Source: an uncultured Chloroflexaceae bacterium
GTDB lineage: Bacteria; Chloroflexota; Chloroflexia; Chloroflexales; Chloroflexaceae
Direction: 5' to 3'
NCBI GenBank assembly: GCA_937141995.1
Contig: CAKZQX010001117.1
Span: forward strand, 1-8,590
Length of the DNA stretch: 8,590 nt
Under the pieces are notes generated by a model that worked only from the letters and a program-made list of their open reading frames with translations, did no database searches and was not told the DNA's origin. The translations under genes were made by a program, and so were the position numbers. Within the stretch, counting starts at the first letter, position 1; each line of letters starts with the position of its first letter. This document shows positions 1 through 6,418 of this stretch, piece after piece.

Positions 1-146
1 CGCCGGCCACGACTTTGGACTTGTCGTTCTTATCCGCCAGCGCGTACTCGTTGACGCGGCGGCACGCGCGCAGCGCCGCCGTGATGATCTTCGGGTCGGG
101 AATGACGTCGTGCTGCTGCAGCTGCGTCATCGCTGCGGCGTCGCGG
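1..146 (-). other. Eukaryotic COX5A-like coding fragment (probable chimeric contig end)
   Basis: Read on the minus strand from about 154 down to 2 there is an uninterrupted frame. Its central part (residues from 109 down to 35) reads [18 protein letters not shown] followed by VNEYALA. This closely matches the conserved core of nuclear-encoded cytochrome c oxidase subunit 5A (COX5A/COX Va), where animals have [20 protein letters not shown]. The family is known from mitochondria, not bacteria. Third positions are almost all G or C, suggesting a GC-rich eukaryote. Similarity fades after 35 ([11 protein letters not shown] does not resemble the usual continuation), perhaps lineage variation or poor sequence at the edge. 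The fragment stops at a GATC triplet array, after which bacterial coding begins in the opposite direction. I infer a chimeric join rather than a genuine bacterial gene. The match is from memory of the family, not from a search. Confidence 0.6.
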
Positions 147-2239
147 GATCGATCGATCAAAACTCGAGACGAACCGTGACGCCCCTCCCAGCCGTCGATG
201 TCGGCGCGATTGAAGTAGTTATCAGCACGGCCCGGGCCGAGGCTACGGCGCAGACTGCCGCCCTGCTGATCCTGGCGATTACTCTCGGTAGCTATGTGCT
301 GCTCTCGCTGGCGCTCGGCGTGATCCTCAACCGACTGGTTGTTGCACCAATCAAGCAGCTTACCCGCGCTGCCGAACGCTTCTGCGGCGGCGATCATACC
401 GGACGCAACCGCATGCAGCGCTACGATGAGATCGGGACACTTGCCGGCGCGTTTGACCATATGGCCGATGAAGTTACCCGCATGATCCGGCATCTGGAAC
501 AGCGTACATGCGAACTACGGAACGAAATCGGCCAGCGCTGCGAGATTGAAGAGCAACTGCGCGAGCGCGAAGATCTGCTGGCATCAATCTACCAGGTCGC
601 CGACGTTGGTATTTGTGTGGTAAACGCCACCGGGCAACTTGTCCAGGTCAACCCGGCCGCCTGCCGCATCTTCGGCACGGAACGCGATGAACTGACCAAT
701 CAACCCATCTCGTCGGTTGTGTCACCCACCTTCTACCAAAACCATGCTGGCTGGCAGGCAGTGCCGGACGCGCCCCCCCTCACGGGCAGCACCGAGTGGC
801 AGGTCTATGGCAAAGATGGCATCTGGCGCGATGTCTGGGCAACCACTCGCACGCTCTACCGGGCGGGTGGGCAGCAGTTTGTTGTGCTTGCCCTGACCGA
901 TATCACGATACGGAAGCAGATGGAGGCCCAGCTCTACCACCTCGCTACCCACGATGAACTCACCGGCCTGCCCAATCGCCCCGCCTTCCACGAACAGATA
1001 TCGGCCGTGCTGGGACAGGAAGCATGCACAGTGCTGTTTCTTGACTTTGATAACTTCAAGGTCATCAACGACAGCCTGGGGCATATGGTGGGCGACCAGG
1101 TGCTGGTTGCAGTGGTGCAGCGTTTACGTGCCGGTCTGTCGCCCGGGCTGCTGTTAGCCCGTTTTGGCGGCGATGAGTTTCTGCTCCTGGTTCAGGGCGC
1201 GCGGAGCCACGCGCTCGCCCTGAATGTTGCGAACCGCATTCACGCGGCGCTCCGCGCGCCGCTGCAGATTTCCCGGCAGGAGATGGTTGTTACCGCCAGC
1301 ATCGGCATTGCAACGGCCAATCCCGACGACGGCATTCACCCCGATGATCTCATCCGCAACGCCAATATCGCTATGTATCAGGCCAAGCAGACCGGCCGCG
1401 CAGGCACCTGCGTCTACGACAAGACCATGCACGCGCAGGCATTGGCCCGCTTGCAAACAGAAAACGAACTGCGGCACGCACTGGAGCAGGGCGCGATCTG
1501 TCCACACTACCAGCCGATCATCGCGCTGGACAGCGGGCAGATTATCGGCTTTGAAGCGCTGGCCCGCTGGAACCATCCCACGCGCGGGTTGCTGCCGGCC
1601 GGGAGTTTTGTGCCCATTGCCGAGGAGAGCGACCTGATTGTCACGTTTGACTGGAGTATGTTGCAGCAGTCCTGTCGGCAGGTTGCTGCCTGGCGCAATC
1701 GGTTTGGCAGCGATATCCCGCTGGTTATTCATGTCAATATTTCGGGCCGCACCTTTCTGCATCCGAACCTGGTTGCGCATGTCGCGGAGACTCTGCACGC
1801 CAGCGACCTCCCGCCCGAATATCTGGTGCTGGAGATTACCGAGACGGTGGCGATGCATCAGGCCGACACAACAATTAACGCGCTGCGCCAGTTGTGCCGC
1901 CTCGGTGTGCAGGTGGCCCTGGATGACTTTGGCATCGGCTACTCGTCACTGCGCTATCTGCAGCAGTTCCCGGTGCAGACCATCAAGATAGATGCCTCGT
2001 TTGTGCGGACGATGGAGCAGGATAGCGGGAGCGCCGCAATCGTGGAGACGATCATCTCGCTGGCCGAGGCTCTCGGGATGCAGGTGGTAGCCGAGGGCAT
2101 CGAAACCGATGTGCAGCGTGCCCGACTGCATACGCTGAACTGTGCGGCAGGGCAGGGCAAATATTTTTCGTGGGCAGTTGCAGCCGAGGCCGCCGCCGCG
2201 CTCCTCAGGCACGGCACGCTGCATCCCGATACCCGGTAA
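110..2239 (+). CDS. HAMP-PAS-GGDEF-EAL cyclic-di-GMP turnover protein, 5' truncated
   Basis: Inner-membrane signalling protein with both a diguanylate cyclase and a c-di-GMP phosphodiesterase domain. Counting from the GTG at 110 (709 codons): membrane helix ~50-73, HAMP ~74-128, short coiled coil ~128-150, PAS ~151-268, GGDEF domain ~270-437 with intact GGDEF at 353-357, EAL domain ~453-700. Seen in the EAL domain: EAL at 482-484, VNIS 543-546, EITET 575-579, DDFGIG 605-610, KID 626-628 and AEGIET 661-666, so phosphodiesterase activity is plausible. The RxxD inhibitory site usually five residues before GGDEF is absent (SPGL instead). The GTG at 110 has no ribosome binding site and lies in the foreign-looking segment. 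The first ~16 residues are probably not native, and the real periplasmic sensor and second membrane helix are missing. The lipoprotein gene follows 10 bp downstream and is likely co-transcribed. Confidence 0.9.
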   Translation: MLLQLRHRCGVAGSIDQNSRRTVTPLPAVDVGAIEVVISTARAEATAQTAALLILAITLGSYVLLSLALGVILNRLVVAPIKQLTRAAERFCGGDHTGRNRMQRYDEIGTLAGAFDHMADEVTRMIRHLEQRTCELRNEIGQRCEIEEQLREREDLLASIYQVADVGICVVNATGQLVQVNPAACRIFGTERDELTNQPISSVVSPTFYQNHAGWQAVPDAPPLTGSTEWQVYGKDGIWRDVWATTRTLYRAGGQQFVVLALTDITIRKQMEAQLYHLATHDELTGLPNRPAFHEQISAVLGQEACTVLFLDFDNFKVINDSLGHMVGDQVLVAVVQRLRAGLSPGLLLARFGGDEFLLLVQGARSHALALNVANRIHAALRAPLQISRQEMVVTASIGIATANPDDGIHPDDLIRNANIAMYQAKQTGRAGTCVYDKTMHAQALARLQTENELRHALEQGAICPHYQPIIALDSGQIIGFEALARWNHPTRGLLPAGSFVPIAEESDLIVTFDWSMLQQSCRQVAAWRNRFGSDIPLVIHVNISGRTFLHPNLVAHVAETLHASDLPPEYLVLEITETVAMHQADTTINALRQLCRLGVQVALDDFGIGYSSLRYLQQFPVQTIKIDASFVRTMEQDSGSAAIVETIISLAEALGMQVVAEGIETDVQRARLHTLNCAAGQGKYFSWAVAAEAAAALLRHGTLHPDTR
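147..158. other. Triple GATC array at the probable chimeric join
   Basis: GATCGATCGATC sits exactly between the COX5A-like minus-strand fragment and the first bases that make sense as the bacterial c-di-GMP gene. Repeated GATC is what religation of Sau3AI/DpnII/MboI ends produces, so this may be a ligation artefact of library preparation. It could also be a chance palindromic tract. The sequence shows only the array and its position; the origin is inferred. Confidence 0.4.
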
Positions 2240-2249
2240 GGAGCATTGC

Positions 2250-3245
2250 ATGATACGACACATCTTTGCATACTGCTGGTGGCTGGTCCTGTTCCTGGCA
2301 ATCATCGCCTCCTGTGCGCTGACCCCGGTCAAGCCGGAACCGCTGCGGGTGCGCCTGGCAACCTGGCCCGGCTATGCTCCGTTGTATGCCGTCGCCGGGC
2401 ATGACCTGGCCGCGCCAACCATGCTGGAGGTTTCAACCTCTGAACTGGCGCAGGATAACTACCGCGCCTTTGCCGAAGGGCGGGTGGATGTGCTGGCGAC
2501 AACGCTCTACAGCGCGCTCCAGTACCACGATCAGGGCACTCCGACTGTGATTTTTATGGTGACGGACTACTCGAATGGGGCCGATGGCATTATTGCCCGG
2601 GCCGGTATCAACAGCGTGGCCGACCTGCGGGGCCGGCGCGTCGGCGTCGAGTCGGGCTCGATCAGCCACTTTGTGCTGCTGCGTGCGCTGGCGCAGGCCG
2701 ACCTCCAACCCGATGATGTGGAGATGACGCATGTCGGCGTCAGTGAAGCGATAGATGCGCTTGACCACGGCCTGGTCGATGCCGCCGTGGTCTGGGAGCC
2801 GGTGCTTTCAAAATATACGCAAACGCATACCCAACCGCCGCTCTTCACCAGCGCAGACATTCCTAACGAGATCATTGATGTGCTGGTGACGCATCCCGAA
2901 ACAGTCGAACAGCGCGCCGATGATCTGGTCAACCTGGCGCGGGGATGGGACCGGGCGGTGCAGGGCTGGCGTACAGGTGCATCCGAGATCAGCGGCACAA
3001 TGGCTACAGTCATGAATGTAGAAGTACCTGACCTGCGCCGGCAGTTTACCATGATCGAACTGACCGACCTGGAGCAGAATCGCCGCCTGCTCGATCCGGA
3101 CATGCCCACAAGCATTCGCCCGGCCTTCGAGGACATGGTCAGCTTTCTCCAGTCCAACGGTCAACTCGAGGCACCTCCACCCACACCCGCCGACCTGATC
3201 AATGCCCAGATTGTCACTGCGGCACTCGGTGAAGCCCAGGATTGA
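2250..3245 (+). CDS. Lipoprotein solute-binding protein, NMT1/SsuA-like
   Basis: 331-residue periplasmic-type binding protein anchored as a lipoprotein. The start at 2250 is supported by AAGGAG at 2238-2243. A hydrophobic signal at residues 9-21 ends in an I-A-S-C lipobox with Cys22. The body matches the NMT1/THI5-SsuA-TauA binding-protein family: LRVRLATWPGYAPLYAV (32-48), SNGADGIIA (108-116), the DLRGRRVGVESGS block (125-137), then DAAVVWEP (177-184). Family members bind small solutes such as sulfonates, nitrate or pyrimidine precursors; the ligand cannot be read here. No permease or ATPase gene follows; the next 480 bp are non-coding. With the upstream membrane GGDEF-EAL gene 10 bp away, a sensory role (ligand-loaded lipoprotein touching the cyclase's extracytoplasmic domain) is an attractive inference. 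A longer in-frame start at 2142 overlaps the upstream gene and lacks the signal-peptide logic. Confidence 0.88.
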   Translation: MIRHIFAYCWWLVLFLAIIASCALTPVKPEPLRVRLATWPGYAPLYAVAGHDLAAPTMLEVSTSELAQDNYRAFAEGRVDVLATTLYSALQYHDQGTPTVIFMVTDYSNGADGIIARAGINSVADLRGRRVGVESGSISHFVLLRALAQADLQPDDVEMTHVGVSEAIDALDHGLVDAAVVWEPVLSKYTQTHTQPPLFTSADIPNEIIDVLVTHPETVEQRADDLVNLARGWDRAVQGWRTGASEISGTMATVMNVEVPDLRRQFTMIELTDLEQNRRLLDPDMPTSIRPAFEDMVSFLQSNGQLEAPPPTPADLINAQIVTAALGEAQD

Positions 3246-3270
3246 CCGGACAGCGCAGCGCTACGTACAA

Positions 3271-3449
3271 TACAGGAGGTACGCGGTGGGCGTTTGGACC
3301 ACGCACACCACGATATGCGCGAAACCCGCGAAACGGCCACTGCTGCTATGTATCAGGCGATCCCGCGTTTGGCAGGGGATATCGCCGCCGGCGCATCGAG
3401 CTTTCATCTGATCAAACATCCGGTTTGGATGATAACCGCGTACGTCCTG
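3271..3449 (-). repeat. Palindromic repeat element E1 (reverse orientation)
   Basis: First of four related elements in this window. The left end CAGGAGGTACGCGGTGGG (3273-3290) is of the right-module type seen in the other copies. The right end, read backwards from 3449, gives CAGGACGTACGCGGTTATCA followed by TCCAAACCGG. This runs without gaps for about 70 bp alongside the left module of the copy at 6101 (TCCAAACCGG identical, AGATGAA shared). The element is therefore inverted relative to that copy. Its centre diverges and lacks the long perfect hairpin. I see no flanking target duplication, so it may be old or rearranged. It fills the spacer between the lipoprotein gene and the next promoter. 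Confidence 0.6.
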
Positions 3450-3516
3450 TTGAAACAGTGAACAGATTTTCTCGGCGGGTAATGCTTTCTTCTCCATTTT
3501 GGTTATGTTAAGCGAG

Positions 3517-3522
3517 TATACT
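3517..3522 (+). promoter_or_regulatory. Probable -10 box (TATACT) for the PPOX-family gene
   Basis: TATACT lies in a locally AT-rich patch (TTTTGGTTATGTTAAGCGAG upstream) within a GC-rich region, in the correct orientation for the gene at 3732. No good -35 hexamer is spaced 16-18 bp upstream. If used, it gives a leader of about 200 nt. Confidence 0.4.
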
Positions 3523-3527
3523 AGACA

Positions 3528-3545
3528 TGCGGAGGGATCTCCGCA
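3528..3545 (+). promoter_or_regulatory. Small inverted repeat at the predicted transcription start
   Basis: TGCGGAG-GGAT-CTCCGCA is a perfect 7-bp inverted repeat with a 4-base centre, starting 6 bp after the TATACT box. It could be an operator for a dimeric repressor or a stabilising hairpin at the mRNA 5' end. Which of the two cannot be told from sequence. Confidence 0.35.
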
Positions 3546-3719
3546 CTTTGCGTTACGGCTTCATGCTTTCCACCTCATAGCTATTCCCTCCGGCGTCGGG
3601 GCAGGTTCTGCAGACACTGCTACCGGCGTGCTGGCTATGCCACCCACTTCAAAAGGGTACTTTCCATATTTTTGAGCGGGCATAGCGCCTGTTCAACAGA
3701 GCCAGAGACGGCTCACGAG
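3546..3719 (+). other. Long untranslated leader before the PPOX-family gene
   Basis: About 170 bases between the start-site hairpin and the ribosome binding site show no convincing coding. A short stem, GAGCC-AGAGAC-GGCTC, lies at 3700-3715 just upstream of AGGAGG (3720-3725), close enough to influence ribosome access. CCGGCGT occurs twice in the leader. I looked for the consensus of FMN, cobalamin and molybdenum-cofactor riboswitches and did not recognise any. Confidence 0.3.
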
Positions 3720-3731
3720 AGGAGGGCAATG

Positions 3732-4304
3732 ATGCCTTACGGAATTGATCAATGGGAAAAAGACATGGCCGAGATGGAGATCCGGCGCTGGCTCAGCCAG
3801 ATCGGACAGTGGGCTCCCGAAGTCGAGTTTGACCGACGGCTCCCGCCCGATGAGCCGATCCCCATGGGCGAGTTAAGCCCGGCCGCAATTGACCGGGTGC
3901 TCTACGAAGCAGTCAACGGCCGGATCGGCTGCCACGCCGACGGTCTGACCTATGTTGTCCCGATCTTCTATGCCTATGACGGTCACTACATCTATGGACA
4001 CACCGGCGAGGGCATGAAAGTGGCTATGATGCGCGCCAACCCGAACGTCTGCTTCGAGGTCGATCATGTCACTACATTAACCGACTGGGAGAGTGTCATT
4101 GCCTGGGGCCGCTTCGAGGAGCTCGCGGGCACAGCGGCGGAAGAGGCCACCCAATACCTGATCAACCGATTGAAGCCGCTTATGGACGACCAGACGATTA
4201 CACCATCCCTGGAACACACGGCTGATGCCGGGAAACGTAAGGTTGTTGTCTATCGGATTGCGCTGGACCGGCGCACCGGGCGGTATGAAAAGCGTCAGGG
4301 TTAG
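3732..4304 (+). CDS. Pyridoxamine 5'-phosphate oxidase-family FMN-binding protein (NimA-like)
   Basis: 190-residue cytoplasmic flavin-binding split-barrel protein. The core, residues ~50-130, has the PPOX-like/NimA pattern: AVNGRIGCHADGLTYVVPIFYA (60-81), then YIYGHTGEGMKV (86-97), NPNVCFEVD (103-111) and the W-E-SV-AWGRFEE block (119-130). In this family the barrel binds FMN or a related cofactor at a dimer interface; members include nitroimidazole reductases and many of unknown substrate. The N-terminal ~48 residues (acidic and Trp-rich) exceed the usual NimA-type start. Two ATGs are adjacent at 3729 and 3732. AGGAGG at 3720-3725 is better spaced for 3732. The gene has its own probable promoter at 3517. 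The stop codon TAG at 4302-4304 lies inside the first copy of the TAGGTGATA sequence flanking the next repeat element, so the insertion abuts or possibly altered the 3' end. Confidence 0.85.
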   Translation: MPYGIDQWEKDMAEMEIRRWLSQIGQWAPEVEFDRRLPPDEPIPMGELSPAAIDRVLYEAVNGRIGCHADGLTYVVPIFYAYDGHYIYGHTGEGMKVAMMRANPNVCFEVDHVTTLTDWESVIAWGRFEELAGTAAEEATQYLINRLKPLMDDQTITPSLEHTADAGKRKVVVYRIALDRRTGRYEKRQG

Positions 4305-4310
4305 GTGATA
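4302..4310 (+). repeat. TAGGTGATA, copy 1 of 3 (target-site-like direct repeat)
   Basis: Identical TAGGTGATA occurs at 4302-4310, 4416-4424 and 4620-4628, exactly bounding the two elements E2 and E3. Its last two bases coincide with the first two of the element terminus, so the duplicated target is best given as TAGGTGA (7 bp). This copy contains the stop codon of the PPOX-family gene. Confidence 0.65.
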
Positions 4311-4415
4311 GGAGTTACACGGTCACTGACCCGGAAGTATAGTTCCGCCTCCGGCAGGACGGAAGATTCCATCGGGTGAAACGCCCGGTTTGAACACGCA
4401 CCGCGTAACTCCTGG
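4309..4415 (+). repeat. Palindromic repeat element E2 (internally deleted)
   Basis: About 107 bp. Left terminus TAGGAGTTACACGGT (4309-4323) and right terminus ACCGCGTAACTCCTG (4400-4414) are imperfect inverted repeats of each other and match the other copies. The conserved GC-rich core (CCGCCTCCGGCAGGACGG, then AAGATTCCAT, ending at 4372) is present. The element then jumps straight to CGGGTGAAACGCCCGGTTTG, the distal right module. The hairpin and most of the right module are missing. Short TCCAT/TCCAC matches at the two edges in the longer copies suggest deletion between small direct repeats. Confidence 0.7.
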
Positions 4416-4422
4416 TAGGTGA

Positions 4423-4619
4423 TACGAGTTACGCGGTTGCTCACGCAAAAGGCATGTTCGCCTCCGGCAGGGCGGAAGATTCCATGCTTGTTCACAACCA
4501 TGTTGCACGTCGTGCAACATGGTTGTGAACAAGCAAAAACGAGTACCATGCTGCCGCAGGCGCATCGGGCGTCCATCGCATGAACCGTCCAGTTTGCATG
4601 TCAACCGCGTAACTCCTGG
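4423..4619 (+). repeat. Palindromic repeat element E3 with long hairpin
   Basis: About 197 bp, directly following E2. Left terminus TACGAGTTACGCGGT (4423-4437), right terminus ACCGCGTAACTCCTG (4604-4618). GTAGGTGA flanks it at 4415-4422 and 4619-4626, consistent with an 8-bp target duplication. Order inside: shortened left module, GC box CGCCTCCGGCAGGGCGGAAG followed by ATTCCAT, perfect hairpin 4485-4535, then a right module that aligns without gaps over ~90 bp with that of the copy at 6101-6390 (shared TGCCGCAGGC, GTACCATG). No coding or transposase is seen. Confidence 0.75.
4485..4535. repeat. Perfect 25-bp inverted repeat in E3
   Basis: Arms 4485-4509 and 4511-4535 are perfectly complementary with a single T at 4510 between them. 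The left arm begins TGCTTGTTCACAACC and ends GTTGCACG. In DNA it could extrude as a cruciform; in RNA it would form a long stem with a minimal loop. It sits between the GC box and the right module of E3, the same place as the different hairpin in E4. No T-tract follows, so it is not a standard intrinsic terminator. Confidence 0.85.
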
Positions 4620-4663
4620 TAGGTGATAGATGGTAGGGAACAGATTGTATGCATCAGTTGCAT

Positions 4664-4686
4664 GGCGGCGGCTGGTAGCCGTCGCC
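4664..4686 (+). promoter_or_regulatory. GC-rich hairpin upstream of the FabF-like gene
   Basis: GGCGGCGGCT (4664-4673), loop GGT, AGCCGTCGCC (4677-4686) form a 10-bp stem with one G-U pair. There is no following T-run on the plus strand. It may act as a boundary structure after the repeat cluster or be structural noise in GC-rich DNA. Confidence 0.3.
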
Positions 4687-4727
4687 GCTCCGACTTCCGG
4701 TTAGACCACAGATGTAACGACACCGTT

Positions 4728-4733
4728 TATAAT
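4728..4733 (+). promoter_or_regulatory. Probable -10 box (TATAAT) for the FabF-like gene
   Basis: A consensus TATAAT stands 47 bp before the ATG at 4781 in the correct orientation. The -35 is poor (ACCACA at the 17-bp spacing). The expected start near 4740 gives a ~40-nt leader ending in GGAG at 4771-4774. Confidence 0.5.
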
Positions 4734-4780
4734 ATCTTCGCAGATGGTTCAACTTTCGTGCATATCATACGGAGTACGCG

Positions 4781-6037
4781 ATGCGTAACAACCCAACTCA
4801 CCGGGTGGTGATTACCGGCATGGGCGCGATCTCACCGCTGGGCAACTCAGTGGCGGACATGTGGGATGGTTTGATCGCCGGGCGTTCGGGGATCGACTAT
4901 ATTACCCGGTTTGATATTACCGATTTTCCCTATGTTATTGGCGGCGAGGTGCGCGATTTTGACCCGCGCAACCATATGGATGCCAAAGCTGCCCGGCGGA
5001 TGGCCCGTTTTGCCCAGTTTGCTGTGGCTGCAACCGGCGCGGCGCTACGCGACAGCGATCTGAACCTGGAGACTATTGACCGCACCCGCGTGGCGGTGGA
5101 TATCGGCACCGGACTGGGCGGTACGGAAGTAACCGAAGCCGAGGCGCTACACTTCGAGCGCAAGGAGCGCAAACGCCTGAGCAGCGCGCTCTACCTGCCA
5201 ACTTACATCTCGAACATGGCCGCATGCCAGGTCGCCATGACCTATGGACTGCATGGTCCGACCACCACGCCGGTTGCGGCCTGTGCCACGGGCACCTATG
5301 CCATTGGCGAGGCGGCCCGAATGGTCCACCGGGGCGAGGTGGTGGCAGCCCTGGCCGGCGGCACCGATGCCGGCCTCACGGCGATCAACACGATGGCCTT
5401 TGGCGTGATTGGCGCAATTGCCCCCCCCGGCGATGATCCGAAGCAGGCGATCAAGCCGTTTGACGCCAACCGCAACGGTACGGCGGGCGCGGAGGGCTGC
5501 GGCGTGCTGGTGCTGGAGAGCATGGAGCATGCTTTGAGCCGGGGCGCGCGCATTTATGCCGAGGTGGTTGGCTTCGGTGCAACCGAGGATGCCTACCATG
5601 TCACCGCACCGGAACCGGGAGCCGCCTACACCAGCCTGGCGATGCAACGCGCCATCGAGGATGCCGAACTGCGGCCCCAGGATGTGGACTATATCAGCGC
5701 GCATGCCACCGGCACCCCTATGAACGATGCGGCCGAGACTGCGGCGATCAAACTGGCGCTGGGTGAGCATGCCGCCGGCGTAGCGATCAGCGGGATCAAG
5801 GCGATGCTGGGGCATACGGCGGGCGCGGCGGGCGCACTGGCGCTGATCGGCTGCGTTAAATCAATCGAGACAGGTATCATTCCGCCCACAATCAACTACA
5901 GCACACCGGACCCCAAATGCGACCTGGACTATGTTCCCAACGCAGCCCGCCACACCCGGGTCGATGTCGCGCTGGCGAATGCCTTTGGCTTTGGTGGTCA
6001 GAATGCGGTTGTGGCAGTGAAGCGGTTTGATGAGTAG
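4781..6037 (+). CDS. fabF: Beta-ketoacyl-ACP synthase II-like (FabF-family) condensing enzyme
   Basis: 418 residues, full family length (about 410-420). Condenses malonyl-ACP with an acyl-ACP in fatty-acid elongation, in the cytosol. The fold is complete: VVITGMGAISPLGN (9-22), nucleophile Cys168 in VAACATGTYAIGEA, His308 in AHATGTPMND, Lys340 and His345 in GIKAMLGHTAGAAGA, and the glycine-rich loop NAFGFGGQNAVV (400-411). Several positions differ from textbook FabF: AHATGT rather than AHGTST, GHTAG rather than GHLLG, AEGCG rather than GEGAG, GGQN rather than GGTN. The catalytic residues are kept, so activity is likely, but a specialised paralogue or a KS from a polyketide or unusual lipid pathway is possible. 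No acpP, fabD or fabG lies next to it. The start at 4781 is supported by GGAG six bases upstream. Confidence 0.93.
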   Translation: MRNNPTHRVVITGMGAISPLGNSVADMWDGLIAGRSGIDYITRFDITDFPYVIGGEVRDFDPRNHMDAKAARRMARFAQFAVAATGAALRDSDLNLETIDRTRVAVDIGTGLGGTEVTEAEALHFERKERKRLSSALYLPTYISNMAACQVAMTYGLHGPTTTPVAACATGTYAIGEAARMVHRGEVVAALAGGTDAGLTAINTMAFGVIGAIAPPGDDPKQAIKPFDANRNGTAGAEGCGVLVLESMEHALSRGARIYAEVVGFGATEDAYHVTAPEPGAAYTSLAMQRAIEDAELRPQDVDYISAHATGTPMNDAAETAAIKLALGEHAAGVAISGIKAMLGHTAGAAGALALIGCVKSIETGIIPPTINYSTPDPKCDLDYVPNAARHTRVDVALANAFGFGGQNAVVAVKRFDE

Positions 6038-6093
6038 GTTATAGGTTGCTCAGGATTGGGGACTGGGGATTAGTGAATTGGGCAATTCGGTTA
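6038..6093. other. Short spacer after the FabF-like gene
   Basis: Contains a G-rich repeated phrase (GGATTGGGGACTGGGGATTA at 6054-6073) and the small palindrome AATTG-GG-CAATT (6076-6087). No terminator with a T-tract is visible before the repeat element begins. Confidence 0.3.
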
Positions 6094-6100
6094 GTATTGA

Positions 6101-6390
6101 TACAAGGTACACAGTTGCCATCCAAACCGGACGTTTGACCAGATGAACGGGAGGATCGCCTGCGGCAGCACGGTACGCTTTTTCTTTTACCCAAAAAAGT
6201 TGGTCCAATTTATTTTCCACACAGGATCTCCGGTACCGCCTCCGGCAGGGCGGAAGATCCCATTTTTCGCACAACATTTGCACTTTGTGCAAATGTTGTG
6301 CGAAAAAAGAAAACGTACCATGTTGCCGCAGGCACATCGGCTTTCCACCGGGTGAAACATCCGGTTTGTAGACCCACCGCGTACCTCCTG
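6101..6390 (+). repeat. Palindromic repeat element E4 (most complete copy)
   Basis: 290 bp bounded by the 7-bp direct repeat GTATTGA at 6094-6100 and 6391-6397, as expected for a target-site duplication. The left module (6101-6190) and the reverse complement of the right module (down to 6301) align without gaps, 60 of 90 positions identical by hand count. Shared runs include CAAACCGG, CCTGCGGCA and GGTACG. Between them lie the GC box (CCGCCTCCGGCAGGGCGGAAG then ATCCCAT, 6237-6264) and a perfect hairpin (6263-6307). There is no open frame of note and no transposase, so it looks like a non-autonomous MITE-like element moved by an enzyme encoded elsewhere. Confidence 0.8.
6263..6307. repeat. Perfect 21-bp inverted repeat in E4
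   Basis: Arms 6263-6283 and 6287-6307 are perfectly complementary around a TTT centre. The left arm reads TTTTTCGCACAACATTTGCA plus C. It is placed between GC box and right module exactly as the E3 hairpin, but the arm sequence differs, sharing only pieces such as CACAAC and TTGCAC. The right arm ends in an A-run; on the minus strand this becomes a stem preceded by A and followed by a T-run, so it could act as an intrinsic terminator in either direction. Confidence 0.85.
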
Positions 6391-6418
6391 GTATTGAAAT
6401 ACCTGCCATGGGACAGGT

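Noticed and set aside
2142..2249. Upstream in-frame start for the lipoprotein gene
   Set aside because: It would overlap the EAL gene by about 98 bp and bury the signal peptide and lipobox; AAGGAG before 2250 decides the start.
722..2332. Several minus-strand and off-frame open frames inside the GGDEF-EAL gene
   Set aside because: They are shadows of a GC-rich coding strand: no recognisable domains, no ribosome binding sites, and fully overlapped by a gene with intact catalytic motifs.
3546..3719. Riboswitch in the PPOX-gene leader
   Set aside because: I found no conserved core of the flavin, cobalamin or molybdenum-cofactor classes; kept only as an unnamed leader.
4302..4628. CRISPR array
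   Set aside because: The repeated units are unequal in length (107 and 197 bp), carry inverted termini, and lack regular short repeats and spacers.
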